64,000 nt of DNA from Anaerolineales bacterium. GTDB lineage: Bacteria > Chloroflexota > Anaerolineae > 4572-78 > J111. Each line of letters starts with the position of its first letter. Positions within the stretch are counted from its first letter, which is position 1. Of this stretch, positions 9,469 through 18,054 are shown in pieces. The notes under the pieces were generated by a model, which worked only from the letters and a program-made list of their open reading frames with translations, did not search any database and was not told the origin of the DNA. Made by a program: the position numbers and the translations under genes. Where the stretch lies: contig JABTUW010000002.1 of the NCBI GenBank assembly GCA_015075185.1, forward strand, positions 248,001-312,000, read 5' to 3'.

Positions 9469-9492
9469 GCAAACGGTTGCGCAACCGTTTGC
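9469..9492. promoter_or_regulatory. LacI/GalR-type operator, perfect 24-bp palindrome
   Basis: The half-site GCAAACGGTTGC is followed directly by its exact reverse complement. Central TTGCGCAA flanked by AAACGG/CCGTTT is typical of LacI-family operators. It begins about two bases after the predicted transcription start of the minus-strand transporter operon, the usual place for simple repression. No LacI-family gene is present in this window. Confidence 0.85.
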
Positions 9493-9499
9493 AAGCATA

Positions 9500-9527
9500 A
9501 TAATAACACAAATTAAGAATGTGTCAA
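9500..9527 (-). promoter_or_regulatory. Sigma70-type promoter of the sugar transport operon
   Basis: On the minus strand TTGACA (9527-9522) is followed after 16 bases by TATTAT (9505-9500). This predicts a start near 9493, immediately before the LacI-type palindrome. Confidence 0.7.
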
Positions 9528-9955
9528 AAGGTTAGAGCAGGTGTGCCCTTTTACCAGTACTTCGGGGTAAAATGGCCAAGTACCTATGTCTCTGGATTTT
9601 TATCAAATTTGCGCTATAATTATAGTATTGAGTATCCAGTGCTTCTTGAGTTACCCGGGTTTTTCCACATCCTGCGTTTATCCTCTCTAGAACAAAAGCG
9701 GCCGTTAGCCTCTCTAGGGGCCGCCGGGCCTTTGGCCCTCGCATTAGATACCCAAGCTCCCCATATATAACCCCAAATACGGGCGAATTGGGCTGCTAGC
9801 TACACTCACCCCGGTGTTTCTAGACTGCAATGTTCAATCCATCGGGGGCAGTGAACATCAACCGGTCCAACGGTTTGGACCAGTTTCCTGGGCTTAGGTC
9901 GCTAAAAAGACCTGGCCAACCAAATTATTCCAACTTAATCTAGAAAGGATCACCG
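9528..9955. other. Divergent intergenic region before the GH4 gene
   Basis: About 430 bp without a convincing gene. It holds a TATAAT at 9615-9620 with no good -35 partner, a GGGCC/GGCCC hairpin near 9727, the inverted repeat listed separately at 9864-9881, and a small AGGTC/GACCT hairpin near 9896-9913. It is AT-richer than the flanking genes. Confidence 0.5.
9864..9881. promoter_or_regulatory. Inverted repeat upstream of the GH4 gene, possible operator
   Basis: GGTCCAA and TTGGACC flank a 4-bp centre, and further outside bases match partly. It lies about 75 bp before the GH4 start codon. It differs from the LacI-type palindrome, so a second regulator or an RNA hairpin is possible. Confidence 0.4.
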
Positions 9956-11263
9956 ATGACCACAACATCTATCCGCAAAAATTTAGTGCTTATTGGCGCC
10001 GGCAGCGCTATGTTCACACGGGGACTGGTGCAACATTTAATTGCTGACGGGGGCGAGTGGGAATTGTGTTTGGTGGACATCAATGCGGAACATCTGGACA
10101 TCGCCACCCGGTTATCCCAACGGCTCATAGAAATGAACGAAGCGCCCATTACGGTGCGTGCTGCCGAGGATCGCCAGGAATTGTTAGCCGGGGCAGATGC
10201 CGTCGTGGCCTGTATCGGGGTGGGCGGCCGCCGTGCCTGGGAGCAGGATGTCTTCATCCCGCGCCAGTTCGGCATTGCGCAGCCGGTGGGCGATACCTAC
10301 ATGCCGGGCGGCATTTCCCGCGCCCTGCGCATGGTTCCGCCCATGGTGGAGATTGCCAACGATGTCGCCAAGCTCTGCCCGCAGGCAATCTTCATTAATT
10401 ACTCCAACCCCATGTCTATTATCTGCCGGGCCATTCGCCAGGCGACGCCGGCGCCGGTCGTCGGCCTGTGCATTGGCGTCAAGGAAGTGCATGATTACCT
10501 GGCTCGCTTCATCGAGGTTCCGGCAGAGGCGCTCTGGTCGGCGGCAATCGGGGTTAACCACCTGACCTGGATCACCGAGCTGCGTTACCAGGGCCAGGAT
10601 GCCTGGCCGCTGGTGCGACAAAAGATGGCCGAAAAACCCGAGGTCGTCGCTAAAAATCCGGTTTCGTGGGATTTATTCCAGGTTTTCGATGCCTTCCCGG
10701 CAGTTCTTGACCGCCACGTGGTCGAATTCTTCCCCGGCTGGCATGGGCAGCAAGGTTATCATGGCCGCACTCTTGGCGTAGATGCGATCTCCTTTGAAGC
10801 GGTCATCGAGTGGGGTGATAAAATCTTTGAGCGGATGGCCAATGAAGCCTATGGGTTTGTCCCGCTGGCTAAAGAGAGCGAAGCAGGCGAACATTCCCAA
10901 CTGGTCGAGATTCTACGCGCTGTTTGGAGCGATGCCAACCGTTTCTACTCGATCAATCTGCCCAACACCGGCCAGGCTAGCAATCTTCCGCTCGGTGCAG
11001 TGCTGGAAGGAACTACGCTAGTTAACGCGTCCGGTTTCCATCCGCTGAACTTTGGCGCTTTGCCGCCCGGCATTACCGCCATCTTGCAGCGTGTCATCGG
11101 CGTGCAGGAGTTAACGGCAGCCGCGGCCCTCAATGGAGATTATCATCTCCTGGTCCAGGCTCTCTTAGCCGAAGGGCATGTTTTTACCCGCCAGCAAGCG
11201 GAAGCTTTAGCCGACGCGCTGCTGACTGCTCAACAGCAGTGGCTGCCTCGCTTCCATCACTAA
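9956..11263 (+). CDS. Glycoside hydrolase family 4 (alpha-glucosidase/galacturonidase class)
   Basis: A 435-residue GH4 enzyme. This family cleaves glycosides by NAD- and metal-dependent oxidation and elimination in the cytoplasm. Visible are the NAD-binding IGAGSAMF (13-20), MPGGISRALR, the NYSNPM loop, the metal ligand Cys172 and His202 in GVNHLTW. The family's specificity tetrapeptide, which normally begins Cys-His, reads CIGV here, so substrate cannot be assigned from it. The gene diverges from the transporter operon across a 606-bp spacer and likely acts on the imported sugar. The start has AAAGGA nine bases upstream. A 15-bp stem terminator follows. Confidence 0.88.
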   Translation: MTTTSIRKNLVLIGAGSAMFTRGLVQHLIADGGEWELCLVDINAEHLDIATRLSQRLIEMNEAPITVRAAEDRQELLAGADAVVACIGVGGRRAWEQDVFIPRQFGIAQPVGDTYMPGGISRALRMVPPMVEIANDVAKLCPQAIFINYSNPMSIICRAIRQATPAPVVGLCIGVKEVHDYLARFIEVPAEALWSAAIGVNHLTWITELRYQGQDAWPLVRQKMAEKPEVVAKNPVSWDLFQVFDAFPAVLDRHVVEFFPGWHGQQGYHGRTLGVDAISFEAVIEWGDKIFERMANEAYGFVPLAKESEAGEHSQLVEILRAVWSDANRFYSINLPNTGQASNLPLGAVLEGTTLVNASGFHPLNFGALPPGITAILQRVIGVQELTAAAALNGDYHLLVQALLAEGHVFTRQQAEALADALLTAQQQWLPRFHH

Positions 11264-11279
11264 TCCTGTTTAACACCCC

Positions 11280-11333
11280 CTGGGAAAAATCATCCTGAAT
11301 ATCGCCGGCATATCACCCGATGATTTTTCCCAG
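11280..11333. terminator. Strong stem-loop after the GH4 gene
   Basis: CTGGGAAAAATCATC (11280-11294) pairs perfectly over 15 bp with GATGATTTTTCCCAG (11319-11333). It lies between convergent genes (GH4 on plus, the hypothetical gene on minus) and could serve both directions. Confidence 0.7.
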
Positions 11334-11402
11334 TACCCCTCCACTGAGAATTCTGCTGGTACTGTGATTCTCACGCCAATCACCCTATGAGCAACAGGCA
11401 AG

Positions 11403-12116
11403 CTAATGCCGGAGCAGGCGCGGTTTCAGGTCAAGCTCCACGGCAGCAACTGTTTCGGCCCAGGATTGGAGCGGATTATGCGGCTGCCACGGGCCAACTT
11501 CTGCAACGGGCAGCAGCCATGCAGTCAAATCATAATCGCCTGGTTCCAGAGCCTGGCTGGGTGTGCCTGTGCCTCGGCTTTCCCGCAGAATAACGCGGTC
11601 ACCGGGCTGGTAAGCGGGTCCGGCCTCGACCCGAATAAAAGCCGCCTTCTGCTCAAAATGAAACTGGCTCAAATCGGCAATGGGTTCATCAGCCGGGTAT
11701 TCCCAGTCATAAAAAATCAGCGAAGGCCACAACTGCCCAACCTCGTCGTACAGGCTCATCCGCAGCCGGTAACTGCTGTCGGGATTGGGGTTGGTGACAA
11801 CTACTACCGCTTCGGCCCGCCCGGCAAAGCCATGGTGGTCAAACAAGACGCTGTTTAAATCCACATCGGCGGCAATGGCCGGGTCAATGGCGATGGTATC
11901 GGTCCGGCTGGGCCTGGCCCGATCCAGCAGGCGAATATGGTCGCCGGTGCGATATTCCAGGCCGGGCCTCACGACGACCCGGGCAGCGCGGTCGGCCACA
12001 CCCCGCGGATGCAGGTCAAAGAAATATTGACGGGAGTGCAGATCATGATCGGCCAGGGTGCAGCACGGAAAATGGTCGCCCACTTGCTCATACAACTCTA
12101 TAAAAAGATGGGACAT
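11403..12116 (-). CDS. Hypothetical protein, beta-rich, no family recognised
   Basis: The chosen start MSHLFIELYEQ has AAGGAGG five bases upstream; a longer frame back to 12245 lacks such a site. The 237-residue product has no signal peptide or membrane segment. It is rich in short beta-prone stretches, with repeated phrases such as YRTGDHIRLL and YQPGDRVILRE that hint at a duplicated domain (about 60-110 and 165-215). It is the last gene of a minus-strand series starting with the beta-helix proteins. No function is proposed. Confidence 0.65.
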   Translation of the reverse strand: MSHLFIELYEQVGDHFPCCTLADHDLHSRQYFFDLHPRGVADRAARVVVRPGLEYRTGDHIRLLDRARPSRTDTIAIDPAIAADVDLNSVLFDHHGFAGRAEAVVVVTNPNPDSSYRLRMSLYDEVGQLWPSLIFYDWEYPADEPIADLSQFHFEQKAAFIRVEAGPAYQPGDRVILRESRGTGTPSQALEPGDYDLTAWLLPVAEVGPWQPHNPLQSWAETVAAVELDLKPRLLRH

Positions 12117-12247
12117 TTTAACCTCCTTGGGCCAAGGCAGACTCTTGAAAAAAACGGCCTGAAGTGTTGGCTCATCCTCAGCCCCACCGAAGCCCAGCCA
12201 AACCTCATCCAGGCCAGAGCGAGCGGGGGGGCTGGACTGAGACAAAC

Positions 12248-12466
12248 TTATACCTCGTGGCCTTCTACCTTGAAGGAGACATCCAGTTTAACCCGATAGA
12301 CAACGTTGCCGTCTTCAACCCTCAGGTCAAACTGTTTGACTTCAGCCACCCGCAGATCACGCACCGTTTGGGCCACTGCCAGCACCGCCGCCCTGGCGGC
12401 GTCTTCCCAGGAAACCTTGCTGGTGCCGACCAACTCAATGATTTTGTAAAAGCTGTGCTCGGCCAT
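12248..12466 (-). CDS. Dodecin family flavin-binding protein
   Basis: The 72-residue product matches dodecin in length and pattern: KIIELVGTS near the start, SWEDAARAAV, a TVRDLRVAEV helix, and VYRVKLDVSFKVE at the end. Dodecins form hollow dodecamers that bind flavins and buffer free riboflavin or FMN. GGAGAATCACC precedes the ATG. Flanking genes do not point to a particular pathway, although the window is rich in flavoproteins. Confidence 0.9.
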   Translation of the reverse strand: MAEHSFYKIIELVGTSKVSWEDAARAAVLAVAQTVRDLRVAEVKQFDLRVEDGNVVYRVKLDVSFKVEGHEV

Positions 12467-12582
12467 GGTGATTCTCCTTTATTTAAACTTAAAAATTACG
12501 CATGGTTGGCTAAATTTAATATTCTTTTGTCAGCGTCACAGACCTCCTTTTTCAATGTTTGAGTAATCCTCCTCTTTAAGTC

Positions 12583-12909
12583 TCACCCCGCATCATAGGC
12601 GGCGACTGCCATTGGCAGTGCCTGGACCACCCCGTGACCGGCAACCGGCAGGCCGACCAGAATGGCGCTAATAACCTCCTCCCGCGAAGCGCCGGCTTTT
12701 TTGGCCGCTTCCACGTGAAACGGAATACCGCTTTTTAGGCGCAACGCCGCCAGAACGGCCAGGTAGGCCAGTTCACCGGTTTTCGTGTCCAGGGCGCTGG
12801 TCTGTTCAAGGGCCTGGCACATGGCCGCCCAGGCCTGGGCATGCCCGTGGGCTTCGGTCATAAATGTCTGAAATGCCTGGCTGATATGAGGGGAATGGCT
12901 GCTCATCAT
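12583..12909 (-). CDS. Carboxymuconolactone decarboxylase/AhpD-fold protein without the CxxC pair
   Basis: This 108-residue protein has the all-helical CMD fold pattern: TGELAYLAVLAALRLKSG, then HVEAAKKAGASREEVISAIL. In AhpD-type peroxidases a CxxC motif precedes that histidine; here the segment reads KSGIPFHV and has no cysteine, so thiol peroxidase activity is unlikely. Two tandem ATG codons follow GGAG. It may be a lactone decarboxylase-like or structural member; the neighbouring dodecin gene gives no clear hint. Confidence 0.82.
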   Translation of the reverse strand: MMSSHSPHISQAFQTFMTEAHGHAQAWAAMCQALEQTSALDTKTGELAYLAVLAALRLKSGIPFHVEAAKKAGASREEVISAILVGLPVAGHGVVQALPMAVAAYDAG

Positions 12910-13025
12910 GTCGCTCCTTTTTTAGCGAAGACCCCTGGCCGCAGCGTTTGGGCGGAGGTCCTTCGCGCTACCGTGAACACACCTATTTTAGGCAAAATTA
13001 CAAAGACACCTCGATCTCCCGGTCT

Positions 13026-14039
13026 TCATCCCACGGCTTTCAGCACCCGCAGCGCCCGCAGCGTGACCCACTTGTTGGGCTGTTTCTTGGGTCCAAAATC
13101 CACCCACGTCTTGCCGGCGTAGTCGTACTCCAACGGCCAGCGTCCCTGCCCGTCTTGCTTCTCGCGAATAAGGGTCAGGGCATTCGCTAATCTGGGATCG
13201 TTCCCGTAGCCCAGGCTGACCAGCACCTCAACATTTTGCAGCAGGTCGGTGACATAGAACACCGGAAAGCCGAATTTCCACCAATTGCCGCTCGGTTTGT
13301 CGCTGTAGCCCGAGGGATAGTCCGCCAGGGCCGGGTCCGTGCTGAAAAGAAAGTCCACCCCCTGCCGGATGGCGCGGTCAAGCAGGGGTGTGCGCCGTTC
13401 CAAAGGCCAGCGGCTGAAGGCATGCATCACTTTGACCCCGCCCCAGGCGCAGGGCAGCTTGTTATTTGCACCGCAGGCAAAGACCGGGCCGCACTTACCG
13501 GCGTAGTAACGCACGGCGGCCTGGCGGGCTTCAGCCGGAGCCACACCCTCCCCTGTGACGCTGCGGGCCATCCATTCAAAGGCCGACCCCAGGCGGGGAT
13601 CGTCACAGCCCAACTCGACCAGCGCCCAGCACAGGTTGCCTTGCAGGCAATCCGCTGTCCCCGACGGCGCACCCGAAGCAGTGAAATGGCCGCCCGCTGT
13701 CAAGGCATGCTCCAGCAGGTAGGCGCATGCCCGTGCAATTCGTTCATCCTGGTCGGCCACCGCACCCAATTGAGCCAGCATAATCACCGTCCAAACGGTA
13801 GAACGATACTTCGGGTTGTAACCGGGGCCAGGCTCAGCCCAGGAGCCGGCCGGGTTCATCTCGGCCAGAATAGCGGCGATCGGACCCTAGCTGTGCGCCG
13901 CTTGCCGGGCAATGGATAGTTCCGGATCATTTTCCGGGCAGTCCAGCAGGTCGCGCAGGGCCAGATAGCGCACGCCTGGCGAGTCAGGCTCTAACAACCA
14001 AGTTAGCGAGTTACCCTTCAATTGATCTTGCCACGACAT
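13026..14039 (-). pseudogene. Alpha/alpha-toroid (terpenoid cyclase-like) protein gene with in-frame amber codon
   Basis: A well-formed start with GGAGGGAGG upstream opens at 14039 and reads 50 codons (including LTWLLEPDSPGVRYLALRDLL). It then meets TAG at 13889-13887 and continues in the same frame for 286 codons to 13026. The downstream part has the repeats of the squalene-cyclase/prenyltransferase toroid fold (YRSTVWTVIMLAQLG, GNLCWALVELG, KWVTLRALRVLKA). Both parts resemble one family that databases often misname NifH-like. The most direct reading is a nonsense mutation or a base-call error in an otherwise intact gene of about 337 residues. A product restarting at 13859 would lack the first 60 residues. 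Confidence 0.75.
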
Positions 14040-14073
14040 CACTGCCTCCCTCCTTCATGCCCATCTATAAACC

Positions 14074-15939
14074 TTAGCGGCGAATGACCGGCAAATAGAT
14101 CACGCCACAAAAAGAGCCTGACGCCGGCGCCGAAAAAGCAGAGGTGTTGTTTTCACTGTCAATGGCGGTGGCGGTGAGATGCGGCCCGTGAAACCCTCCG
14201 GTGTAGACCCACTGGCCGCTGCTGTTGGCCGTCGTCTCGCCTTCATAGAAACGGCCCTCGTCGGCCTGATCGGAGAAAAGCTGCACTTTGCCATTGGCCG
14301 GAGCGCCGGCGCCCCTCACCTGCGGGCATTGGACCTGGGTAATGCTCGGCGCAGCCAGGTTTTTATTGCCGCCGTTGGTCAGGACGATGCCGGAGCCGGT
14401 GTTGTTGTAGATACTGTTAAACCAAATCTGATTGCCGATGGCAGCAGCTTCGCTAATCCACACCCCGGCCGGGACGCCGTTGTAGGCGATGATGTTGCTG
14501 TGAATGGCATTGCGCGGACTCCCGATCACCCCCACCCCGTAATAGGTATTGCCCCGCGGCTGGCCGCTTTTAGTCAGCCCGATGTAATTGTTGAGAATGA
14601 TGTTGTCAAAAGTGTTATCGTTGACAATAACGATCCCGCTCTCCTTGTTCTGGGCGATGACATTCCCTTCCACCCGATTCGACCGGGCGCCATCGTCCAG
14701 CACCAACCCATGTAAACCATTGCCCAGGCCGGCTGCGCCGGAAGCATCGGTGCCAATGAAGTTGGATAGAATGTAGTTCTGATAAGTTCTCACTTCTTCC
14801 CAAAGATACACGCCCGACTGGGTATTGCGCACAATCGTATTGCCCTGAATCGTGTTACCATTTGCGCTGGCAATCGTAATGCCGTCCGTATTGTTGCCGG
14901 CGATATTGTTCCAATTGACGCTGTTATTATCCGACTGGGTAATGTTAATACCGCCCCCATCATTATCAGAGATGTCGTTCCAATTGAGCCTATTGAAACT
15001 GGAAAAACCATTCAGCATTACGCCATCATAACCGTTCCCTGAGATCCAGTTGCCGGTCTCAGGTGATGTTCCCCCCACCTGATTATACGAGGCCCTCCAG
15101 AAAATCCAGACCCCATACCCTCTGTTGCCAATATCACCATCAAGCGTACCGATCCCGATTCGATTGGCCTGTACGGTATTGCTCACTGCATTACTGTCTT
15201 CAATCCAGACCCCGTGTTCACTGGCGCCGATGAGGTTGCCTTCCAGTGGTCCCGTTCCCCCAATTTCATTGAAACGACCATCAACAATATAGACACCGGC
15301 CAAGCCGTTGGGCTCTGGCAGGTTACCCGTCTTACTGGTGCCAATGTAACAGCCGATGACCCGGTTGCTATCGCTGTTTTGGATTCGAATAGCATGACCA
15401 AAACAGGCTCGAACCAACATGCGGCCGCCAGGCGAGCCAGCGCCGATAGTATTGCCATTGGCCCTGTTGCATGGATCATCACCTTCAGAGATACGGATAC
15501 CGGTCTCCAAGCCTTCAATCAGCAACCCCTTGATGAGGCAGTTGTCAGCGCCCTTAATATGCAGCCCTACGGTGGCGGTGCTGCCGGACGCATTTTTGGT
15601 GAGGCCGATCCCCGGCTCGCCTGTCGGCCAGCTCCCGATCCAGTTGGGACTGGCGTCAATCGTCGTGCCGTTGTCGGTCAGGGGCGGCAGGTTGCTGTTG
15701 AGCAGGATGGTTCTGCCGGTCAGGTTAGAGTGAAAGCGGATGATATCCGGGCCGGGGTGACTGTTGGCATACTCTATCCCCGCCCGCAGCGAGTAGGGGC
15801 CGCTGTCAAGGGTCTGGCTGACCTCAAACGGGACAGGCGCGGCGGCCTGGCCCGGCCACGGCAGGCAGACCAGGAGCAGCAAAACCAGCGTGATGCGCCG
15901 GCTCACATTGGCCCAGGAGATTCGTTGCGCTTTCATCAT
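14074..15939 (-). CDS. Secreted right-handed beta-helix repeat protein
   Basis: The start chosen is MMKAQRISW, preceded by AAGGAGGTGG; the frame extends upstream to 16110 but without a ribosome site. A signal peptide (VTL-rich core ending PGQAAA) leads to about 500 residues of short parallel beta-helix rungs rich in N-x-I/V and SxxNxIxxN patterns (such as NTIQGNTIVRNTQSGVYLW), as in NosD and pectate-lyase-like proteins. It ends in IYLPVIRR. Such proteins act outside the cell, often on polysaccharides or as surface structures. It lies 41 bp downstream of another beta-helix gene, and both share the C-terminal tail type. Confidence 0.8.
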   Translation of the reverse strand: MMKAQRISWANVSRRITLVLLLLVCLPWPGQAAAPVPFEVSQTLDSGPYSLRAGIEYANSHPGPDIIRFHSNLTGRTILLNSNLPPLTDNGTTIDASPNWIGSWPTGEPGIGLTKNASGSTATVGLHIKGADNCLIKGLLIEGLETGIRISEGDDPCNRANGNTIGAGSPGGRMLVRACFGHAIRIQNSDSNRVIGCYIGTSKTGNLPEPNGLAGVYIVDGRFNEIGGTGPLEGNLIGASEHGVWIEDSNAVSNTVQANRIGIGTLDGDIGNRGYGVWIFWRASYNQVGGTSPETGNWISGNGYDGVMLNGFSSFNRLNWNDISDNDGGGINITQSDNNSVNWNNIAGNNTDGITIASANGNTIQGNTIVRNTQSGVYLWEEVRTYQNYILSNFIGTDASGAAGLGNGLHGLVLDDGARSNRVEGNVIAQNKESGIVIVNDNTFDNIILNNYIGLTKSGQPRGNTYYGVGVIGSPRNAIHSNIIAYNGVPAGVWISEAAAIGNQIWFNSIYNNTGSGIVLTNGGNKNLAAPSITQVQCPQVRGAGAPANGKVQLFSDQADEGRFYEGETTANSSGQWVYTGGFHGPHLTATAIDSENNTSAFSAPASGSFCGVIYLPVIRR

Positions 15940-15979
15940 CCACCTCCTTGGCGGCTCTGCCGTTACCCCTGGCTGTAAC

Positions 15980-17698
15980 TCAAAATTTGCGCCAGATGAG
16001 CGGCAGGTAAACAGGGTACACCGGCAACTCATCGGCGCCCATCGAAACCTTGCCGTCAGAATTACGCACCTCGCCGTCAATATCCAGCGGCGGCGCCCAG
16101 GCGACCTCACCGGTTGCGCTCACCGGTGAGGTCGCCTGGATATGATAATAGGCCCCCAGGTCAGGCCCCACCGCCACGAACTGGGGATTCAGCGCCAGGT
16201 CATGAGCGCCAGGCGGCAAGCCAACGTAGGCCCGGCCGTTGCCAAAGAGATCGTTGTAGCCGACCGTGTAGCTGGCCGTGTCATTGTAACGCTCGATGCC
16301 GTCGCCTGGGTGACCGTAGATGATGTTGTTGACAACTACCACCCCCCCGGCGGCGGTAAACCACACCCCGTCGTTTTTATTTTCGGCCAGGGTGTTGTTG
16401 ATGATCCGGGCCGGCGATTCGTGGATCTGGATGCCGCCTGTCGCCAGCGGGGCCGTGGCCACATTGCGGGCCACGATGTTGTTGACGATCATGGCCGGCC
16501 CAGCCTGTTGCAGGAAGAAGCCGCCGCCGAGCGAGGCTGTGTTACTGACAATCGTATTGGCCTCCACCCGCGGGGCTGCGCCGGTTTGCAGATACAAACC
16601 CCCGCCCTGGCCGGCCGAGTTGGCTTCAAACCAGTTGCCCCCCAGTGTCAGGCCAGGTGAAGCGGAGAAGAGGAGCACCCCACCGCCGCTGCTACCCGCA
16701 CGGTTGCCATTCACAATATTCCACTGAAACAGGCCGGCCGCATCGCCAAAGACAGCCCCGCCTCCGCCATAAGTGGCCGTGTTCTCCCTGATCAGGTTGC
16801 CGATAATCTCAAGCTGGCCGGCATCATAGATACTGAGTCCACCCCCCTCACTCTTGGCCGAATTGCCCGAGATGTCGTTGAGGGTGAGGGCTGCTCGACG
16901 GGAGCTGCCCTTAATGGACACCCCACCCCCGTCGTCGGCCGAGTTCCACCATACCCGCAGGCCGGTCAGCGTGGCCGTCACCCCCTGCATTAAAATTCCA
17001 CCGCCGTCATAAGTGGCCGAATTGAACCAGATGGTGCCGTTGAAGTCCTTGAAATCGCCGGTCATGTTGACTACGGCGAAATCCAGATAAAGTCCGCCCC
17101 CATATCGGGCCCGGTTGTTCCAAACCAGGACATTGTTGAACGAGGGCGCGCCCCCGAAGACAAATACCCCCCCGCCCCATCCGGCCGTGCAACTGTAGAC
17201 CGACGTGTTCACAATGGATGGCGAGGCGTACTGGATGGCAATCCCGCCCCCATCCCCGGTGAGGGTGCCGTTGCCTCCGCCCGTAATTTGCACCCCGGAT
17301 AGAACGGTGCTGGCCGACACACCCGAGATATTAACAGTAGGCTGCGCTGCGGAATAATCCCCATGAATGGTCGTGCTTAACCAGCCCTGGCCGTGGACCG
17401 AAACTCCATTCTTCATACTGATCCGTTCATGGTAGACTCCCGCGGCCACATTGATCAGGTCGCCATAGCTGGCGGCATTGATGGCGGCCTGGATGCTGGC
17501 ATAACAGCCGCCCGTGCCCCCCGGATTGACGCAGCGAACACTGCTGGCAGGAATCTGGGGGGCGTCACCCCGAACGGGCTGCCCCAGCACTCCCATGAGC
17601 ATTAGTTGGAAACCGAACGCCAGAATGAAAGGCAAAACCAGTCTCCGCAGCCGGACAACCTCTTTTGACGAGGACAGGCCGCCAGCTTGGGTTATCAT
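15980..17698 (-). CDS. Secreted beta-helix repeat protein with GGG-rich rungs
   Basis: ATG at 17698 has GAGG suitably placed; a GTG nine bases earlier is an alternative. The 572-residue product has a signal peptide (LVLPFILAFGFQLMLMG), then an N-terminal CYASIQAAINAASYGDLINVAAGVYHE segment typical of beta-helix proteins. Rungs with GGG(I/V/L) motifs follow (GDGGGIAIQ, YGGGLYLD, GGGVSIKG, QGGGLYLQ), as in polymorphic outer-membrane-type repeats. It ends PVYLPLIWRKF, similar to its neighbour's tail. A surface or extracellular role is likely. It overlaps no gene and starts 46 bp after the GYD gene. Confidence 0.82.
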   Translation of the reverse strand: MITQAGGLSSSKEVVRLRRLVLPFILAFGFQLMLMGVLGQPVRGDAPQIPASSVRCVNPGGTGGCYASIQAAINAASYGDLINVAAGVYHERISMKNGVSVHGQGWLSTTIHGDYSAAQPTVNISGVSASTVLSGVQITGGGNGTLTGDGGGIAIQYASPSIVNTSVYSCTAGWGGGVFVFGGAPSFNNVLVWNNRARYGGGLYLDFAVVNMTGDFKDFNGTIWFNSATYDGGGILMQGVTATLTGLRVWWNSADDGGGVSIKGSSRRAALTLNDISGNSAKSEGGGLSIYDAGQLEIIGNLIRENTATYGGGGAVFGDAAGLFQWNIVNGNRAGSSGGGVLLFSASPGLTLGGNWFEANSAGQGGGLYLQTGAAPRVEANTIVSNTASLGGGFFLQQAGPAMIVNNIVARNVATAPLATGGIQIHESPARIINNTLAENKNDGVWFTAAGGVVVVNNIIYGHPGDGIERYNDTASYTVGYNDLFGNGRAYVGLPPGAHDLALNPQFVAVGPDLGAYYHIQATSPVSATGEVAWAPPLDIDGEVRNSDGKVSMGADELPVYPVYLPLIWRKF

Positions 17699-17744
17699 CT
17701 TGCTCACCTCGCTCCCGCAAGGACCCAGACCGGGACACCTCTAG

Positions 17745-18038
17745 CTAAGGCAACTGCTCGACCAGCGCCGCAAATTCGGCCTGGGTAAAGGCTCGGAGCG
17801 TTGCCACCTTGACGTTGCCCTGCGCGGCCAGCGCCAGGCTGAAGGTCGCCGCTACTTCGTCGCTGGGCGCTTCGCCAATGGCTATGTAGTCATATTCGCC
17901 CATCACGGCATAGAAGCCAAGAAACTTGCCGCCCGTTGCTTCCCAGGCTTTGATGCTGGCTTCGATTCGCGCGGGCGCGGTCCTGATCGTCTTGATGCCC
18001 TGCTGGGTCAACTTCATTAAAAGAACATAGGTTGTCAT
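17745..18038 (-). CDS. GYD domain protein
   Basis: A 97-residue protein starting MTTYVLLMKLTQQG after GGAGGGTGG. GEYDYIAIGEAPSDE matches the small GYD family, a ferredoxin-like fold of unknown function often found next to metabolic enzymes. It ends with TAG, showing that TAG serves as a normal stop in this genome. It is 16 bp downstream of the cytidylate-kinase-like gene and likely part of the acyl carrier protein/E1/E2 cluster. Confidence 0.85.
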   Translation of the reverse strand: MTTYVLLMKLTQQGIKTIRTAPARIEASIKAWEATGGKFLGFYAVMGEYDYIAIGEAPSDEVAATFSLALAAQGNVKVATLRAFTQAEFAALVEQLP

Positions 18039-18054
18039 AAGGCCACCCTCCTTG

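Noticed and set aside
9615..9620. TATAAT as a promoter for the GH4 gene
   Set aside because: No acceptable -35 element at 16-18 bp, and it is 336 bp from the start codon.
15936..16110. N-terminal extension of the beta-helix gene to 16110
   Set aside because: A strong ribosome site precedes the ATG at 15939, and the extension lacks a signal peptide and overlaps the end of the upstream gene in another frame.
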